DNA from: Streptomyces sp. NBC_01298
Lineage (GTDB): Bacteria > Actinomycetota > Actinomycetes > Streptomycetales > Streptomycetaceae
Direction of reading: 5' to 3'
Assembly: GCF_035978755.1 (NCBI RefSeq)
Contig: NZ_CP108414.1
Span: forward strand, 6,076,001-6,140,000
Length of the DNA stretch: 64,000 nt
In this document: piece by piece, positions 28,116-37,580 of the stretch
Layout: each line of letters starts with the position of its first letter
Position numbering within the stretch: position 1 is the stretch's first letter
Program-made: the position numbers and the translations under genes
Notes under the pieces: model-generated
Told to the model about the DNA's origin: nothing
What the model saw: the letters and a program-made list of their open reading frames with translations, nothing else
Database searches by the model: none

Positions 28116-29321
28116 TCAGCGCTCCAGGAAGGAGAACAGCTCCTCCCACCGGTCGGTGATCTCGACGCTGGAGTACCGCTGGACGTTGTGGAAGGCGGCG
28201 TCGCCGAGCCGGTCGCGCAGTTCTCGGTCGGCCATCAGCCGTTCCAGCTGTCCGGCCAGCTCTATCGTGTTGCCCAGCCGGGCCAGCAGCCCGTCCTCGC
28301 CGTGCGTCACGATCTCCCGGACACCCGGCGCGCAGTCGAAGGCGGCCACCGGCACACCGGCGGCCATCGCCTCCAGCAGCGTGATCGGGAAGCCCTCGGC
28401 GCGCGAGGCCTGGGCGAAGACGGAGGCCCCGTTCAGCGCGCCCAGCACGTCGCTGGTGCTGCCCATCCACTCCACGGAGTCGTCCAGGCCGAGCCCGGTG
28501 GCGTGCGCCCGCAGGGTCGCCTCCTCCAGGCCGGCCCCGTAGATCCGCAGGACCCAGTCGGGGTGGTGCGGGGAGGCGTCGGCCCACGCGTCGAGCAGCA
28601 GGTCCATGCCCTTCTCGAAGGCGAGGCGGCCGACGCTCGCCACGACCTTCTCGGTGCGCGGGGCGGGGGAGGCGGGCATGAACGGCAGCGGGTTCGGCAT
28701 GCTGGAGACGTTCTCCATGCCCGAGCGGATCCAGAGGTCCGAGTCCTCGGGGGTCAGCACGAGCATGCGGTCGACCTCCCGGTAGTACCGGCGGACCCGC
28801 TGGCCCCTGGAGGACCTGTTGCTCGCCTCGAAGGACTCGTGGCTCATGCCGATCACCGTGCACTGCTTGGTGTCGGCGAGGGCCACCCACTCCATCGCCC
28901 AGATCTGGGTGACGATCACCACGGCGCCGGGGCGGGCCGCGCGCAGCAGCTCGCCCAGATGGTCGGCCTTGGCCTGCATCTTCGCCCGGCGGGCCGCCTG
29001 GCGGCGCCGTTCGGGCGCGTTGAGCCGGCCCTTGATGCCGTGCAGGCTGCGCGCCGCCGGCGGACGGGCGTCGTACAGCGTGGTCACCGCGTAGGGGAGG
29101 TCCGCCGGGAGCTGCTGGCGGATCTCCTCGTCGACGGGGGTGATGCCGACGATGTGGACCCGGTGACCGCGGTCGGTGAACAGCCGGGCCATCTGGTGCG
29201 ACCAGGTGGTCACGCCGCCGAGTTCGTCCACGCTGTTGGAGACGAGGAAGATGTCACGACCGCCGGCGGCTCCGTCCGGGGCCTCCGGCGTCTCCTGGGC
29301 GGTGGAAGTCTGCTGGCTCAC
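28116..29321 (-). CDS. GT4-family glycosyltransferase
   Basis: This 401-residue GT-B protein has DELGGVTTWSHQMARLF near the N-terminus and the C-terminal donor site VGRLAFEKGMDLLLDAW and AEGFPITLLEAMAAGVPV, where the Glu pair binds the sugar nucleotide. It retains configuration and probably extends a glycopolymer or its linkage unit. Its ATG overlaps the stop of the upstream GT2-CDP-glycerol transferase gene by 4 bp, so the two are co-translated. Confidence 0.9.
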   Translation of the reverse strand: MSQQTSTAQETPEAPDGAAGGRDIFLVSNSVDELGGVTTWSHQMARLFTDRGHRVHIVGITPVDEEIRQQLPADLPYAVTTLYDARPPAARSLHGIKGRLNAPERRRQAARRAKMQAKADHLGELLRAARPGAVVIVTQIWAMEWVALADTKQCTVIGMSHESFEASNRSSRGQRVRRYYREVDRMLVLTPEDSDLWIRSGMENVSSMPNPLPFMPASPAPRTEKVVASVGRLAFEKGMDLLLDAWADASPHHPDWVLRIYGAGLEEATLRAHATGLGLDDSVEWMGSTSDVLGALNGASVFAQASRAEGFPITLLEAMAAGVPVAAFDCAPGVREIVTHGEDGLLARLGNTIELAGQLERLMADRELRDRLGDAAFHNVQRYSSVEITDRWEELFSFLER

Positions 29322-32197
29322 TTGCCGCTCCTGGTGAAGAACTTCTCGACGATCTGCCGGGCCGCGTCCCCGCGGTCGTACTCGCCGAACTCGGCGAGGA
29401 AACGCTGGCGCGCCTCGGCGTACTTGGCATCCGCCTCGTCGAAGGCGGCGAGGGCCTGGAGCAGTTCGTCCGCGGTGGCGACCACCGGGCCCGGTGCCTT
29501 CTCCTTGAGGTCGAAGTACGTGCCGCGGATGTCGTTCGCGTACTTCTCGTAGTCGTACGCGAAGAACAGCATCGGCCGGTCCAGGACCGCGTAGTCGAAC
29601 ATCACGGACGAGTAGTCCGTGATCAGCCCGTCCGCGAGCGCCAGCAGCGGCGTGATGTCGTGGTGCTTGGACACGTCGATGACGCGGCCCGCGACCGACG
29701 GCGGCAGCGTGACGCTGTTGAGGTAGTGGGTGCGCACCAGCAGCGTGAAGCGGTCACCGAGCCGGTCGGCGAACTCCTCCACGTCGAAGGGGAACTCGAA
29801 GCCCTCCACCGTGCCGTCCGCGCTCGCCCGGAAGGTCGGCGCGTACAGCAGCACCTTCTTCTCCGGGTCGATCCCGAACTCGCCGGCCAGCGGACCGCGG
29901 ACCCGCTCGCCGCTCTGCGCCTCGGAGCGGTGGGCCGCGACCAGGGCGTCGTTGCGCGGGTAGCCCGTGCGCAGCAGCACCTCGTCACGCAGCCGGAAGC
30001 CCTTGGCGAGCGTACGGGCGTCGTGCTCGGAGCGGATCAGGAAGTGGTCGAAGCGGTCGACGGCCTCCTGGAAGCGGTCCTGGCCCGCACGGTCCTGCGC
30101 CTTGGTGCGGGGCTCGTGGAAGCCCATCCGCTTGAGGGCCGAGCCGTGCCAGGTCTGGATGTACGTGGTCCCCGGGCGCTTGGCCAGCGCCAGCGGGAAG
30201 CCCTGGTTGTCGACCCAGTACTCGGCCTGGGCCAGCGCCCGCAGGTAGGCCCAGCTCCAGCGCCGGACCAGGGTGGCGTCCTTGGGGAAGCCGGTGGACT
30301 TGCCGCCCGCGTGCGCCCAGATCGCCTCGAACTGCACGCCGGAGCGCACCAGCTCCTCGTAGATCGCCTTCGGGCTGTCGCTGTACTGCTTGCCCATGTG
30401 GCTCTCGAAGACGATCGTGCCCTTCTTGATGGGCAGCTTCGAGAAGACCTCGTGGTAGACCTTGACCTTCTGCTCGCCCGAGCCGAGGTTGCGTCGGGCC
30501 CGCAGGGCCTTGCGCAGGCTCCGCTTGACCACGCCGGCGGCCTTGCCGTGCATCGCGCCGTCGATCAGCGCCTGGGTGCGCACGGCGGCGGCGCCCTCGG
30601 CGGTCAGGACGTAGGACAGGTTGCCCTTCTTGGTCATCTCCGGCTCGAAGCGGTCGGAGACCAGCCGGGTCAGCCTCGGGCGCACGCGCAGCCGGGCCGC
30701 CTTCTCCAGGTCGACCTCGCCGACGGAGACGCGGGTGGTGAGCCGGTCCTTGCCCACCGTCAGCTTCAGGCGTACGTCCCAGACCGCGTCGATGATGCCG
30801 AGCGGGCGGACGGTGCCGCGGATGTCGGCCGTGGTGTTCCACTCGATCGTGTCCCCGGCGTGGCGCACGGTGGCCACCGGGAAGCTGAAGGAGCGGACGC
30901 CGATCTGCCGGCGGGCGCGGAACTCCAGCGTGGCCTTCAGCGCCGCGTCGGGGCGGATCCGGCCCAGGGGGTTCACGATGGCGCCCGACAGGGTGACCTT
31001 GCCGCGGCCGTCGTCCTCGTACGAGGTCAGGCGGTTGCCCAGCGCGAGGGAGGCGAGCGGCGCACCGGCGTAGGACTGGTTGGTGACGTCCAGTATCCGG
31101 CGGGCCTCGTCCGCGTCGGGACCGTCGATGTGCCGGTCGCACCAGTAGACGCGACCGTCGCGCTCGGCGAGCGGGGACGTGAGCCGGCCGTGGTTGGTCA
31201 TGGCGTCGGCGGCGGGCAGGAGGTTGTCCCAGTCCTCCTTGCCGAGCAGGTAGGCGCAGATGGCCTGGAGGTTGCTGACGTTGTCGTACGCCGCCGGGTC
31301 GATGCCGGCCAGGTAGCCGTTGGCGAGCCGGGCGAACTCCTGGCGGTAGGCGTCGTCGAGCAGCGGCAGGTCGCGCAGGTGGAGCACCAGGTCGTGCTTG
31401 AGGAACTTGGTGTCCTTCGCGGACTTGATCTCCGCGTGGCCCTTGGACGCCAGCAGTTCGTCGACGCGGCGGTGGATCTCCATCCGGTGGACGAAGTTCT
31501 CGATCTCGTGGCGCCGGTTGCTGATCGACTTCGCCGAGGCGCTCTCCTGCACGTTCCAGTAGTAGACGTGGTTCGGGATGAGCGTGATGCGGCGGGCGGC
31601 GACGTAGGCCTGCGCGGAGAAGAGCAGGTCCTCGTAGTGGATGCCGACCGGGAACTCCAGGCCCTGCTCCAGCAGGAACGCGCGCCGGTAGCACTTGTTC
31701 GTGGAGAGGGTGTCGTAGACCAGCAGGTCCGGGTACTCGGTGATCGACTCCAGCGTGCGGGTGCGCGCGTAGATCCACGGGTACCACTCGGTGGTCTTGC
31801 CCGAACGGCTGTCGAGGTGGACCCGGACGCACATGCCGGAGACCAGGTCGGAGCCGGTCCGCACGGCGGCGTCCAGCATGTTGCGGCAGGCATTGCGTTC
31901 CAGCACGTCGTCGCTGTCCAGGAACATGACGTAGGTGCCGGTGGCTTGCTGGATGCCGTGATTGCGCGGGGCGCCGCAGCCCCCGCTGTTCTCCGGCAGC
32001 CGGAAGGCGCGCACCCTCCCCGGATGCGCGGTTTCGAGCTTCTGGGCGACCGCGTAGGACCCGTCCTTGCTGCAGTCGTCCACGATCACGACCTCGACCC
32101 CGTGCAGGGTCTGGTCCAAAACCGACTGGACGGCTGCCGGGAGACGCTCTGCGTCGTTGTAGACGATGACGACCACGGAGACGTCAGGCACGTGCAC
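29318..32197 (-). CDS. Bifunctional GT2 glycosyltransferase / CDP-glycerol glycerophosphotransferase
   Basis: This 959-residue fusion starts with a GT2 domain (VSVVVIVYNDAERLPAAVQ; ENSGGCGAPRNHG; FLDSDDVLERNAC). A middle beta-rich region resembles that of the GT2 protein at 25284. The C-terminal TagB/TagF domain (about 590-955) has VFESHMGKQYSDSPKAIYEE, RSEHD, GYPRNDAL and TDYSSVMFDYA. It should alternate or combine sugar addition with glycerol-phosphate (or polyol-phosphate) transfer, i.e. build a teichoic-acid-like wall polymer at the inner membrane face. It is divergent from the GT2 at 32354, with 156 bp between for both promoters, and overlaps the GT4 gene downstream. Confidence 0.92.
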   Translation of the reverse strand: MHVPDVSVVVIVYNDAERLPAAVQSVLDQTLHGVEVVIVDDCSKDGSYAVAQKLETAHPGRVRAFRLPENSGGCGAPRNHGIQQATGTYVMFLDSDDVLERNACRNMLDAAVRTGSDLVSGMCVRVHLDSRSGKTTEWYPWIYARTRTLESITEYPDLLVYDTLSTNKCYRRAFLLEQGLEFPVGIHYEDLLFSAQAYVAARRITLIPNHVYYWNVQESASAKSISNRRHEIENFVHRMEIHRRVDELLASKGHAEIKSAKDTKFLKHDLVLHLRDLPLLDDAYRQEFARLANGYLAGIDPAAYDNVSNLQAICAYLLGKEDWDNLLPAADAMTNHGRLTSPLAERDGRVYWCDRHIDGPDADEARRILDVTNQSYAGAPLASLALGNRLTSYEDDGRGKVTLSGAIVNPLGRIRPDAALKATLEFRARRQIGVRSFSFPVATVRHAGDTIEWNTTADIRGTVRPLGIIDAVWDVRLKLTVGKDRLTTRVSVGEVDLEKAARLRVRPRLTRLVSDRFEPEMTKKGNLSYVLTAEGAAAVRTQALIDGAMHGKAAGVVKRSLRKALRARRNLGSGEQKVKVYHEVFSKLPIKKGTIVFESHMGKQYSDSPKAIYEELVRSGVQFEAIWAHAGGKSTGFPKDATLVRRWSWAYLRALAQAEYWVDNQGFPLALAKRPGTTYIQTWHGSALKRMGFHEPRTKAQDRAGQDRFQEAVDRFDHFLIRSEHDARTLAKGFRLRDEVLLRTGYPRNDALVAAHRSEAQSGERVRGPLAGEFGIDPEKKVLLYAPTFRASADGTVEGFEFPFDVEEFADRLGDRFTLLVRTHYLNSVTLPPSVAGRVIDVSKHHDITPLLALADGLITDYSSVMFDYAVLDRPMLFFAYDYEKYANDIRGTYFDLKEKAPGPVVATADELLQALAAFDEADAKYAEARQRFLAEFGEYDRGDAARQIVEKFFTRSGK

Positions 32198-32353
32198 CTC
32201 GATCCCTCTGTTTCATTGCGTTTATCCCGTCAAAGCTACCCTGTGCCGCACGCGTGCCCGGCAGGGCGGCCACCGCCGTGCATACTTCTAACGAAGAGGT
32301 GAGTGGCAGGTCCGGTCGCCGTAAATCACCCGTTCGGACCGCAGGAAGTGTGC

Positions 32354-33373
32354 ATGAAGCTGTCTGTAGTAGTCCCTTGCTACAACGAAGAAGCCGTCAT
32401 CGACAGCTTCGACACGGAGATTCGCAAGGTCCTGGACGCGCTGCCCGTCGAGTACGAGGTGTGCTACGTCGACGACGGTAGCCGTGACGGAACCCTTGGC
32501 AAACTCCGCAAGATCGCGGCGCAGTACTCCGACCAGACCCGCTACGTCTCCTTCAGCCGCAACTTCGGCAAGGAGGCGGGCATGCTCGCCGGCCTGCGCG
32601 AGGCGACCGGCGACGCGGTGGTCATCATGGACGCGGACCTCCAGCACCCGCCGGAGCTCATCGCCACCATGCTCGACTACTACCGGCTGGGCCATGACCA
32701 GATCATCGCCCGCCGCACCCGTGAAGGGGACAAGAAGGTCCGCACGGCGCTGAGCCGCCTCTACTACCGGGGCATCAACCGCTGGGTCGACGTGGAGCTC
32801 ACCGACGGCGTCGGCGACTTCCGGCTGCTGTCCCGCCCGGCCGTGGACGCGCTGCTGTCGCTGCCCGAGTACAACCGCTTCTCCAAGGGTCTCTTCTCCT
32901 GGATCGGTTTCGACACGGTCCACTTCGACTACCGCAACGCGCAGCGCGAGGCCGGCGAGACGAAGTGGAAGTTCGGCGCCCTGCTGAACTACGGCATGGA
33001 CGGGCTCATCTCCTTCAACAACCGGCCGCTGCGCATCGGCATCTGGTCGGGCGTGTCGCTGGTGGCCCTGACGGTGCTCTACGCCCTGTTCATCGCCGTC
33101 ATGGCGATGACCAACGGGGTGGAGTCCCCGGGCTACGTCACGATCGTCGCGCTGATCGCGGGCCTGGGCGGCGTTCAGATGATCATGCTGGGCCTGATCG
33201 GCGAGTACATCGGCCGCATCTACTACGAGACCAAGCGCAGGCCGCACTTCCTGGTGAAGGAGGCGCACGGCGCCGACCGGGCGGCCGGCTCCACGGACGC
33301 CCGGGACGCCCGGGACGCCCGGGACGCGCTGCGGTCCGAGGCCCAGGCCGTGGTCGCGGAGCGAAGCAACTGA
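32354..33373 (+). CDS. GtrB-like polyprenyl-phosphate glycosyltransferase (GT2)
   Basis: The 339-residue protein has a DPM1/GtrB-type GT2 domain (KLSVVVPCYNEEAVIDSF; YVDDGSRDGT; MDADLQHPPEL; FSRNFGKEAG) followed by two C-terminal membrane helices (about residues 240-305). Such enzymes move a hexose from UDP-sugar to undecaprenyl phosphate. It overlaps the GtrA gene (TGATG), so the pair makes and flips a lipid-linked sugar for outside modification of wall polymers. The ATG at 32354 is chosen where homology starts; GGAAG is upstream. The C-terminus contains a short DARDARDARDAL repeat. Confidence 0.92.
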   Translation: MKLSVVVPCYNEEAVIDSFDTEIRKVLDALPVEYEVCYVDDGSRDGTLGKLRKIAAQYSDQTRYVSFSRNFGKEAGMLAGLREATGDAVVIMDADLQHPPELIATMLDYYRLGHDQIIARRTREGDKKVRTALSRLYYRGINRWVDVELTDGVGDFRLLSRPAVDALLSLPEYNRFSKGLFSWIGFDTVHFDYRNAQREAGETKWKFGALLNYGMDGLISFNNRPLRIGIWSGVSLVALTVLYALFIAVMAMTNGVESPGYVTIVALIAGLGGVQMIMLGLIGEYIGRIYYETKRRPHFLVKEAHGADRAAGSTDARDARDARDALRSEAQAVVAERSN

Positions 33374-33888
33374 TGTCACACACGACGGACGGGCAGCCGG
33401 GGCGGCTCAGCGGGCAGCCGGACGAGCGGCCGAGCGGGCAGCCGAGTGCTCAGCCCGCCGCCGACCGGAAGGCCAAGCTGGGCCAGATCATCCGGTTCGG
33501 CCTGGTCGGCGGGGTCAACACCGGGACCTTCTTCCTGCTCTACCTGGTCCTGCACCCGTGGATGCCGTACTTCGCCGCGTACTCCCTCGCCTTCGTACTG
33601 GCGATGGTCGGCTCGTTCTTCATGAACACGTACTTCACCTACCGGACCCGGCCGACCTGGAAGAAGTTCCTGCTCTTCCCGCTGACCAACATCACGAACT
33701 ACGTGATCCAGTCCGCGGGCCTCTACGCCCTGGTGACCTGGGCCGGCATGAACACCAAGATCGCGCCGCTCGTCGCGGCCGTCGTGGCCATCCCCTTCAC
33801 CTTCGTCCTCTCCCGCAAGATCCTCATTCCGGGGACGGCCGGAGCGGCCGGGGAGCCGGAGCAGACCCACAGCGCGTCCACGGTCTGA
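33373..33888 (+). CDS. GtrA-family membrane protein
   Basis: This 171-residue protein has a polar N-terminus with three GQP-type repeats, then four transmembrane segments starting IIRFGLVGGVNTGTFFLLY, the GtrA signature. GtrA proteins are thought to flip undecaprenyl-phosphate-linked sugar made by the partner GtrB-like enzyme. The ATG overlaps the stop of that gene by one base. Confidence 0.93.
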   Translation: MSHTTDGQPGRLSGQPDERPSGQPSAQPAADRKAKLGQIIRFGLVGGVNTGTFFLLYLVLHPWMPYFAAYSLAFVLAMVGSFFMNTYFTYRTRPTWKKFLLFPLTNITNYVIQSAGLYALVTWAGMNTKIAPLVAAVVAIPFTFVLSRKILIPGTAGAAGEPEQTHSASTV

Positions 33889-33969
33889 AACCGGAGGGCG
33901 TCCCGGTCCGGGCACCCCGTAGATTGGGCGGGCAGGTTCACAGGTCGGGTCAAGGGGCAGGGGACAGAA

Positions 33970-35097
33970 GTGTCAGCGGCTAGGCAGGGTGTGCTCGACG
34001 CGCGCAGGATCGTGGTCAAGGTCGGCTCCTCCTCCCTGACCACGGCGGCCGGCGGACTCGACGCCGACCGGGTGGACGCGCTGGTCGACGTACTGGCCAA
34101 GGCGCGCAGCGGCGGCGAGAAGGAGATCGTGCTGGTCTCCAGCGGAGCCATCGCCGCCGGACTCTCCCCGCTCGGCCTGCGCCGCCGCCCCACCGACCTG
34201 GCCCGCCAGCAGGCTGCCGCGAGCGTCGGCCAGGGCCTCCTCGTCGCCCGCTACACGGCCTCCTTCGCCCGGTACGGCGTACGCGTCGGCCAGGTGCTCC
34301 TGACCACCGACGACACGAGCCGGCGCGCGCACTACCGCAACGCCTACCGGACCCTGGACCAGCTCCTGGCCATGGGGGCGCTGCCCGTCGTCAACGAGAA
34401 CGACACCGTCGCCACCGACGAGATCCGCTTCGGCGACAACGACCGCCTCGCCGCGCTCGTGGCCCACCTGGTCCGCGCCGACCTCCTCGTCCTGCTCTCG
34501 GACGTGGACGGCCTCTACGACGGGGACCCGTCCCAGCCCGGCACCAGCCGCATCGACGAGGTGCGCGGCCCCGAGGACATCGCCCACGTCACCATCGGCA
34601 GCGTGGGCAAGGCGGGCGTCGGCACCGGCGGCATGGCCACCAAGGTAGAGGCGGCGCGCATCGCCGCCGCGGCCGGCATCCCGGTCGTCCTGACCTCGGC
34701 CAGCCAGGCCGCGGACGCCCTGGCCGGACGGGCGACCGGCACGCTCTTCCACTCCACCGGACGCCGCTCCACGGACCGGCTGCTCTGGCTCCAGCACGCT
34801 TCGACCCCCCAGGGACACCTGGTCCTGGACGACGGCGCCGTCCGCGCGGTGACCGAACGCGGCAGCTCGCTGCTGCCCGCCGGGATCGCCGCGGTCGAGG
34901 GCGACTTCGTCGCCGGGGACCCCGTGGAACTGCGCGCGGCCGACGGCCGGGCGGTGGCGCGCGGCCTCGTCAACTTCGACGCCAAGGAGCTCCCGCAGCT
35001 CCTCGGCCGCTCCACCCGCGAGCTCGCCCGGGAACTCGGACCCGAGTACGAGCGGGAGGTCGTCCACCGCGACGATCTGGTCCTGCTGCAGGGCTGA
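33970..35097 (+). CDS. proB: Glutamate 5-kinase
   Basis: This is the first step of proline synthesis: glutamate is phosphorylated to gamma-glutamyl phosphate. The 375-residue protein has an amino-acid kinase domain (IVVKVGSSSLT; VSSGAIAAG; VNENDTVATDE; GTGGMATKVEAA) and a C-terminal PUA domain (about 280-365). A GTG start with AGGGGAC upstream is used. proA follows about 1.1 kb downstream after a conserved small gene and a repeat-filled gap. Confidence 0.97.
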   Translation: MSAARQGVLDARRIVVKVGSSSLTTAAGGLDADRVDALVDVLAKARSGGEKEIVLVSSGAIAAGLSPLGLRRRPTDLARQQAAASVGQGLLVARYTASFARYGVRVGQVLLTTDDTSRRAHYRNAYRTLDQLLAMGALPVVNENDTVATDEIRFGDNDRLAALVAHLVRADLLVLLSDVDGLYDGDPSQPGTSRIDEVRGPEDIAHVTIGSVGKAGVGTGGMATKVEAARIAAAAGIPVVLTSASQAADALAGRATGTLFHSTGRRSTDRLLWLQHASTPQGHLVLDDGAVRAVTERGSSLLPAGIAAVEGDFVAGDPVELRAADGRAVARGLVNFDAKELPQLLGRSTRELARELGPEYEREVVHRDDLVLLQG

Positions 35098-35183
35098 GGT
35101 TTACGTAAAACCGCCGCGCGGTGGGCCGAGGACTGGTCAACTGTGAGGGGCGGACACGCGTAGCGCAGACAAGGAGGCGGCTG

Positions 35184-35594
35184 GTGAGACGAGCGCTGAC
35201 CAGCGTCGGCACCGGGGACGGTGACGTCGGCGGGAGCGGGGAGGACCAGGACGCCTCGCGTCTTTGGCACATCACCCTGAGCGTCTCCGGGAAGCCCGCG
35301 CCGCTGTGCGACGTACGCCGCGGGCTGGAGCAGCTGGCCCATGACCACCCCTTCCTGCTGACCAGCCGCTACGCCGACGACCACGCCGAGATCCGCTACT
35401 GGGAGGAAGCCCGCGACCTCCACGACGCGGCGGCCGTGGCGCTGCGGCTCTGGGGGGAACACCGGTCCTCGGCGAAGCTTCCGCCCTGGGAGATCGTCGG
35501 CCTCGAAGTCATCGACCGAGCCACCTACCACCAACGCGTGGCCGAAGGCTACGGCCCACCCCCGGCCCACCCCGTGGGCGTGCACCCTTATTGA
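35184..35594 (+). CDS. Conserved actinobacterial protein between proB and proA
   Basis: I do not recognise a named family for this 136-residue soluble protein. It starts [14 protein letters not shown] and has a charged core ([46 protein letters not shown]), ending [17 protein letters not shown] 6 nt before GTG 35184 fixes the start. Its place between proB and proA matches Streptomyces genomes as I recall them, but no proline role follows from the sequence. Confidence 0.75.
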   Translation: MRRALTSVGTGDGDVGGSGEDQDASRLWHITLSVSGKPAPLCDVRRGLEQLAHDHPFLLTSRYADDHAEIRYWEEARDLHDAAAVALRLWGEHRSSAKLPPWEIVGLEVIDRATYHQRVAEGYGPPPAHPVGVHPY

Positions 35595-36225
35595 CGCGGC
35601 GCTCGCACCGCTCAGCGCTGGCGCGCTTCCCGGGCTTCGCGCCGCTGCGCCGGACTCCGTCCGGCGGTGGCTGGTCGGGGCTGCGGCCACTGCCGTCTCG
35701 GCGTGGGGCTGGGGGGCGTGTGCGGGTGGGTCGGCCCTGCGGGGCTGGGTCCCCTACCCGCCCTTCGCCCGTTCCCCGGGGCTCCGCCCCGGACCCGTTC
35801 CCGCGTGCGGCGTCAGCCAAATCCAGCCCCGCCGGTGTTTGAGGCGCGGGGTCTGGGGCGGAGCCCCAGGGGGTCCGGGCGCAGCCCGGTACCCCTGCTC
35901 TTCAGCCCGTCCGGCGTTTGAGGCCCGGGGTCCGGGCAGCGCCCGGCTGGGGGTCCCCCCGGACGGAGTCTGGGGGATGGTGGAAGGGTGGGTAGGGGAC
36001 AAGCCCCGCAGGGCCGAACCACCCGCACCCGCCCCACCGGGCCCGCGCCGGGACGGCGGTGGCGGCAGCCCCGCCCGACCACTGCCGGACGGAGTCCCGC
36101 GCAGCGAGGCGAAGCCGTTAAGGCCCCCCAGGGCCGCACCGCGCGAGCGGCGCGTCAAAGAGGGCGGGCGTCTCGCGGGGTGGAACCCCATCGGCCCAGG
36201 GGTGGGCGGGGATTACCCTGGCGGC
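35595..36225. repeat. Gene-free block of dispersed Streptomyces-type repeats before proA
   Basis: This 631-bp gap contains no supportable gene. It holds blocks also found at 49465-49858 and 57887-58319: GTCCCCTACCCGCCCTTC (about 35750), GGTCTGGGGCGGAGCCCCAG (about 35850), CGTCCGGCGTTTGAGG (35908-35923), and an inverted GAAGGGTGGGTAGGGGAC at about 35985. Forward and inverted copies make the block roughly palindromic. A -10-like TACCCT at 36214-36219 lies 6 nt before proA. Confidence 0.75.
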
Positions 36226-37503
36226 ATGACCTCGCTCGATGCCACGACCTCACCCGTGATCGCCACCGCGCAAGCCGCCCGGACCGCCGCCGCGGCCATC
36301 GCCCCGCTCCCGCGGTCCGCCAAGGACAAGGCCCTGCTGGCCATCGCGGACGCGCTGGAGGCCCGTACGGCCGAGATCGTCGAGGCCAACGCCGTCGACA
36401 CGGCGAAGGCGGCCGCCGCCGGGACCAGCGAGACGGTCATCGACCGCCTCACCCTCACCCCCGACCGCATCGCGGCCATCGCCTCCGACGTCCGCGACGT
36501 CGCGGCCCTGCCCGACCCCGTCGGCGAGGTCGTCCGCGGCTCCACGCTCCCCAACGGCATCGACCTGCGCCAGATCCGCGTCCCGCTCGGCGTCGTCGGC
36601 ATCATCTACGAGGCCCGCCCCAACGTCACCGTCGACGCCGCCGCCCTCTGCCTGAAGTCCGGCAACGCCGTCCTCCTGCGCGGCTCCTCCTCGGCCTACG
36701 CCTCCAACACCGCCCTCGTCGGCATCCTGCGCGACGCCATCGTGTCGGCCGGTCTCCCCGCCGACGCCATCCAGCTCGTACCGGGCGAGTCCCGCGACTC
36801 CGTCCGCGAGCTGATGCGCGCCCGCGGCCTCGTGGACGTCCTCATCCCGCGCGGCGGTGCCTCGCTCATCAAGACCGTGGTCGAGGAATCCATCGTCCCG
36901 GTCATCGAGACCGGTACCGGCAACTGCCACGTCTACGTGGACGCCCAGGCCGACCTGGCCATGGCCGTGGACATCCTCGTCAACTCCAAGGCCCAGCGCC
37001 CCTCCGTCTGCAACTCCGCGGAGACCCTGCTCGTCCACCGGGACATCGCCGACGCCTTCCTGCCCCTGGCCCTGGACGCGCTCGCCGACGCCGGCGTGAC
37101 CGTCCACGGCGACGAGCGGGTGCTCGCGTACGCGGAGGACTCCAAGGTCACCGCGCTGGCCGCCACCGACGAGGACTGGGCCGCCGAGTACCTCTCGTAC
37201 GACATCGCCGCGGGCGTCGTCGATTCCCTCGACGACGCCGTCGCCCACATCCGACGCTGGACCTCCGGCCACACCGAGGCGATCGTCACCACCTCGCAGG
37301 CCGCCGCGCGCCTCTTCACCCAGCTGGTCGACTCGACCACGGTCGCCGTGAACGCGTCCACCCGGTTCACGGACGGTGGTCAGTTCGGCTTCGGCGCGGA
37401 GATCGGCATCTCCACGCAGAAGCTGCACGCCCGGGGCCCGATGGGGCTTCCCGAGCTCACCTCCACCAAGTACATCGTCACCGGCGACGGTCACGTACGG
37501 TAG
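36226..37503 (+). CDS. proA: Glutamate-5-semialdehyde dehydrogenase
   Basis: This enzyme reduces gamma-glutamyl phosphate with NADPH to the semialdehyde that cyclises on the way to proline. The 425-residue aldehyde-dehydrogenase-fold protein has [28 protein letters not shown], the catalytic cysteine in [10 protein letters not shown] and [21 protein letters not shown], all ProA signatures. The ATG at 36226 follows a TACCCT element by 6 nt without a Shine-Dalgarno, so a leaderless transcript separate from proB is likely. Confidence 0.97.
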   Translation: MTSLDATTSPVIATAQAARTAAAAIAPLPRSAKDKALLAIADALEARTAEIVEANAVDTAKAAAAGTSETVIDRLTLTPDRIAAIASDVRDVAALPDPVGEVVRGSTLPNGIDLRQIRVPLGVVGIIYEARPNVTVDAAALCLKSGNAVLLRGSSSAYASNTALVGILRDAIVSAGLPADAIQLVPGESRDSVRELMRARGLVDVLIPRGGASLIKTVVEESIVPVIETGTGNCHVYVDAQADLAMAVDILVNSKAQRPSVCNSAETLLVHRDIADAFLPLALDALADAGVTVHGDERVLAYAEDSKVTALAATDEDWAAEYLSYDIAAGVVDSLDDAVAHIRRWTSGHTEAIVTTSQAAARLFTQLVDSTTVAVNASTRFTDGGQFGFGAEIGISTQKLHARGPMGLPELTSTKYIVTGDGHVR

Positions 37504-37580
37504 TGAACCTCTGAACACGGTGTGGCCGGATTTCGGCCTACACCCTGCCCAAACGTGTCCCTCAGGTCTACGCTGGTCTC

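Noticed and set aside
37519..37544. Terminator after proA (GGTGTGGCCG / CGGCCTACACC)
   Set aside because: The stem has a bulge and no T-run, and it lies close to the next promoter. Too weak to list as a feature.
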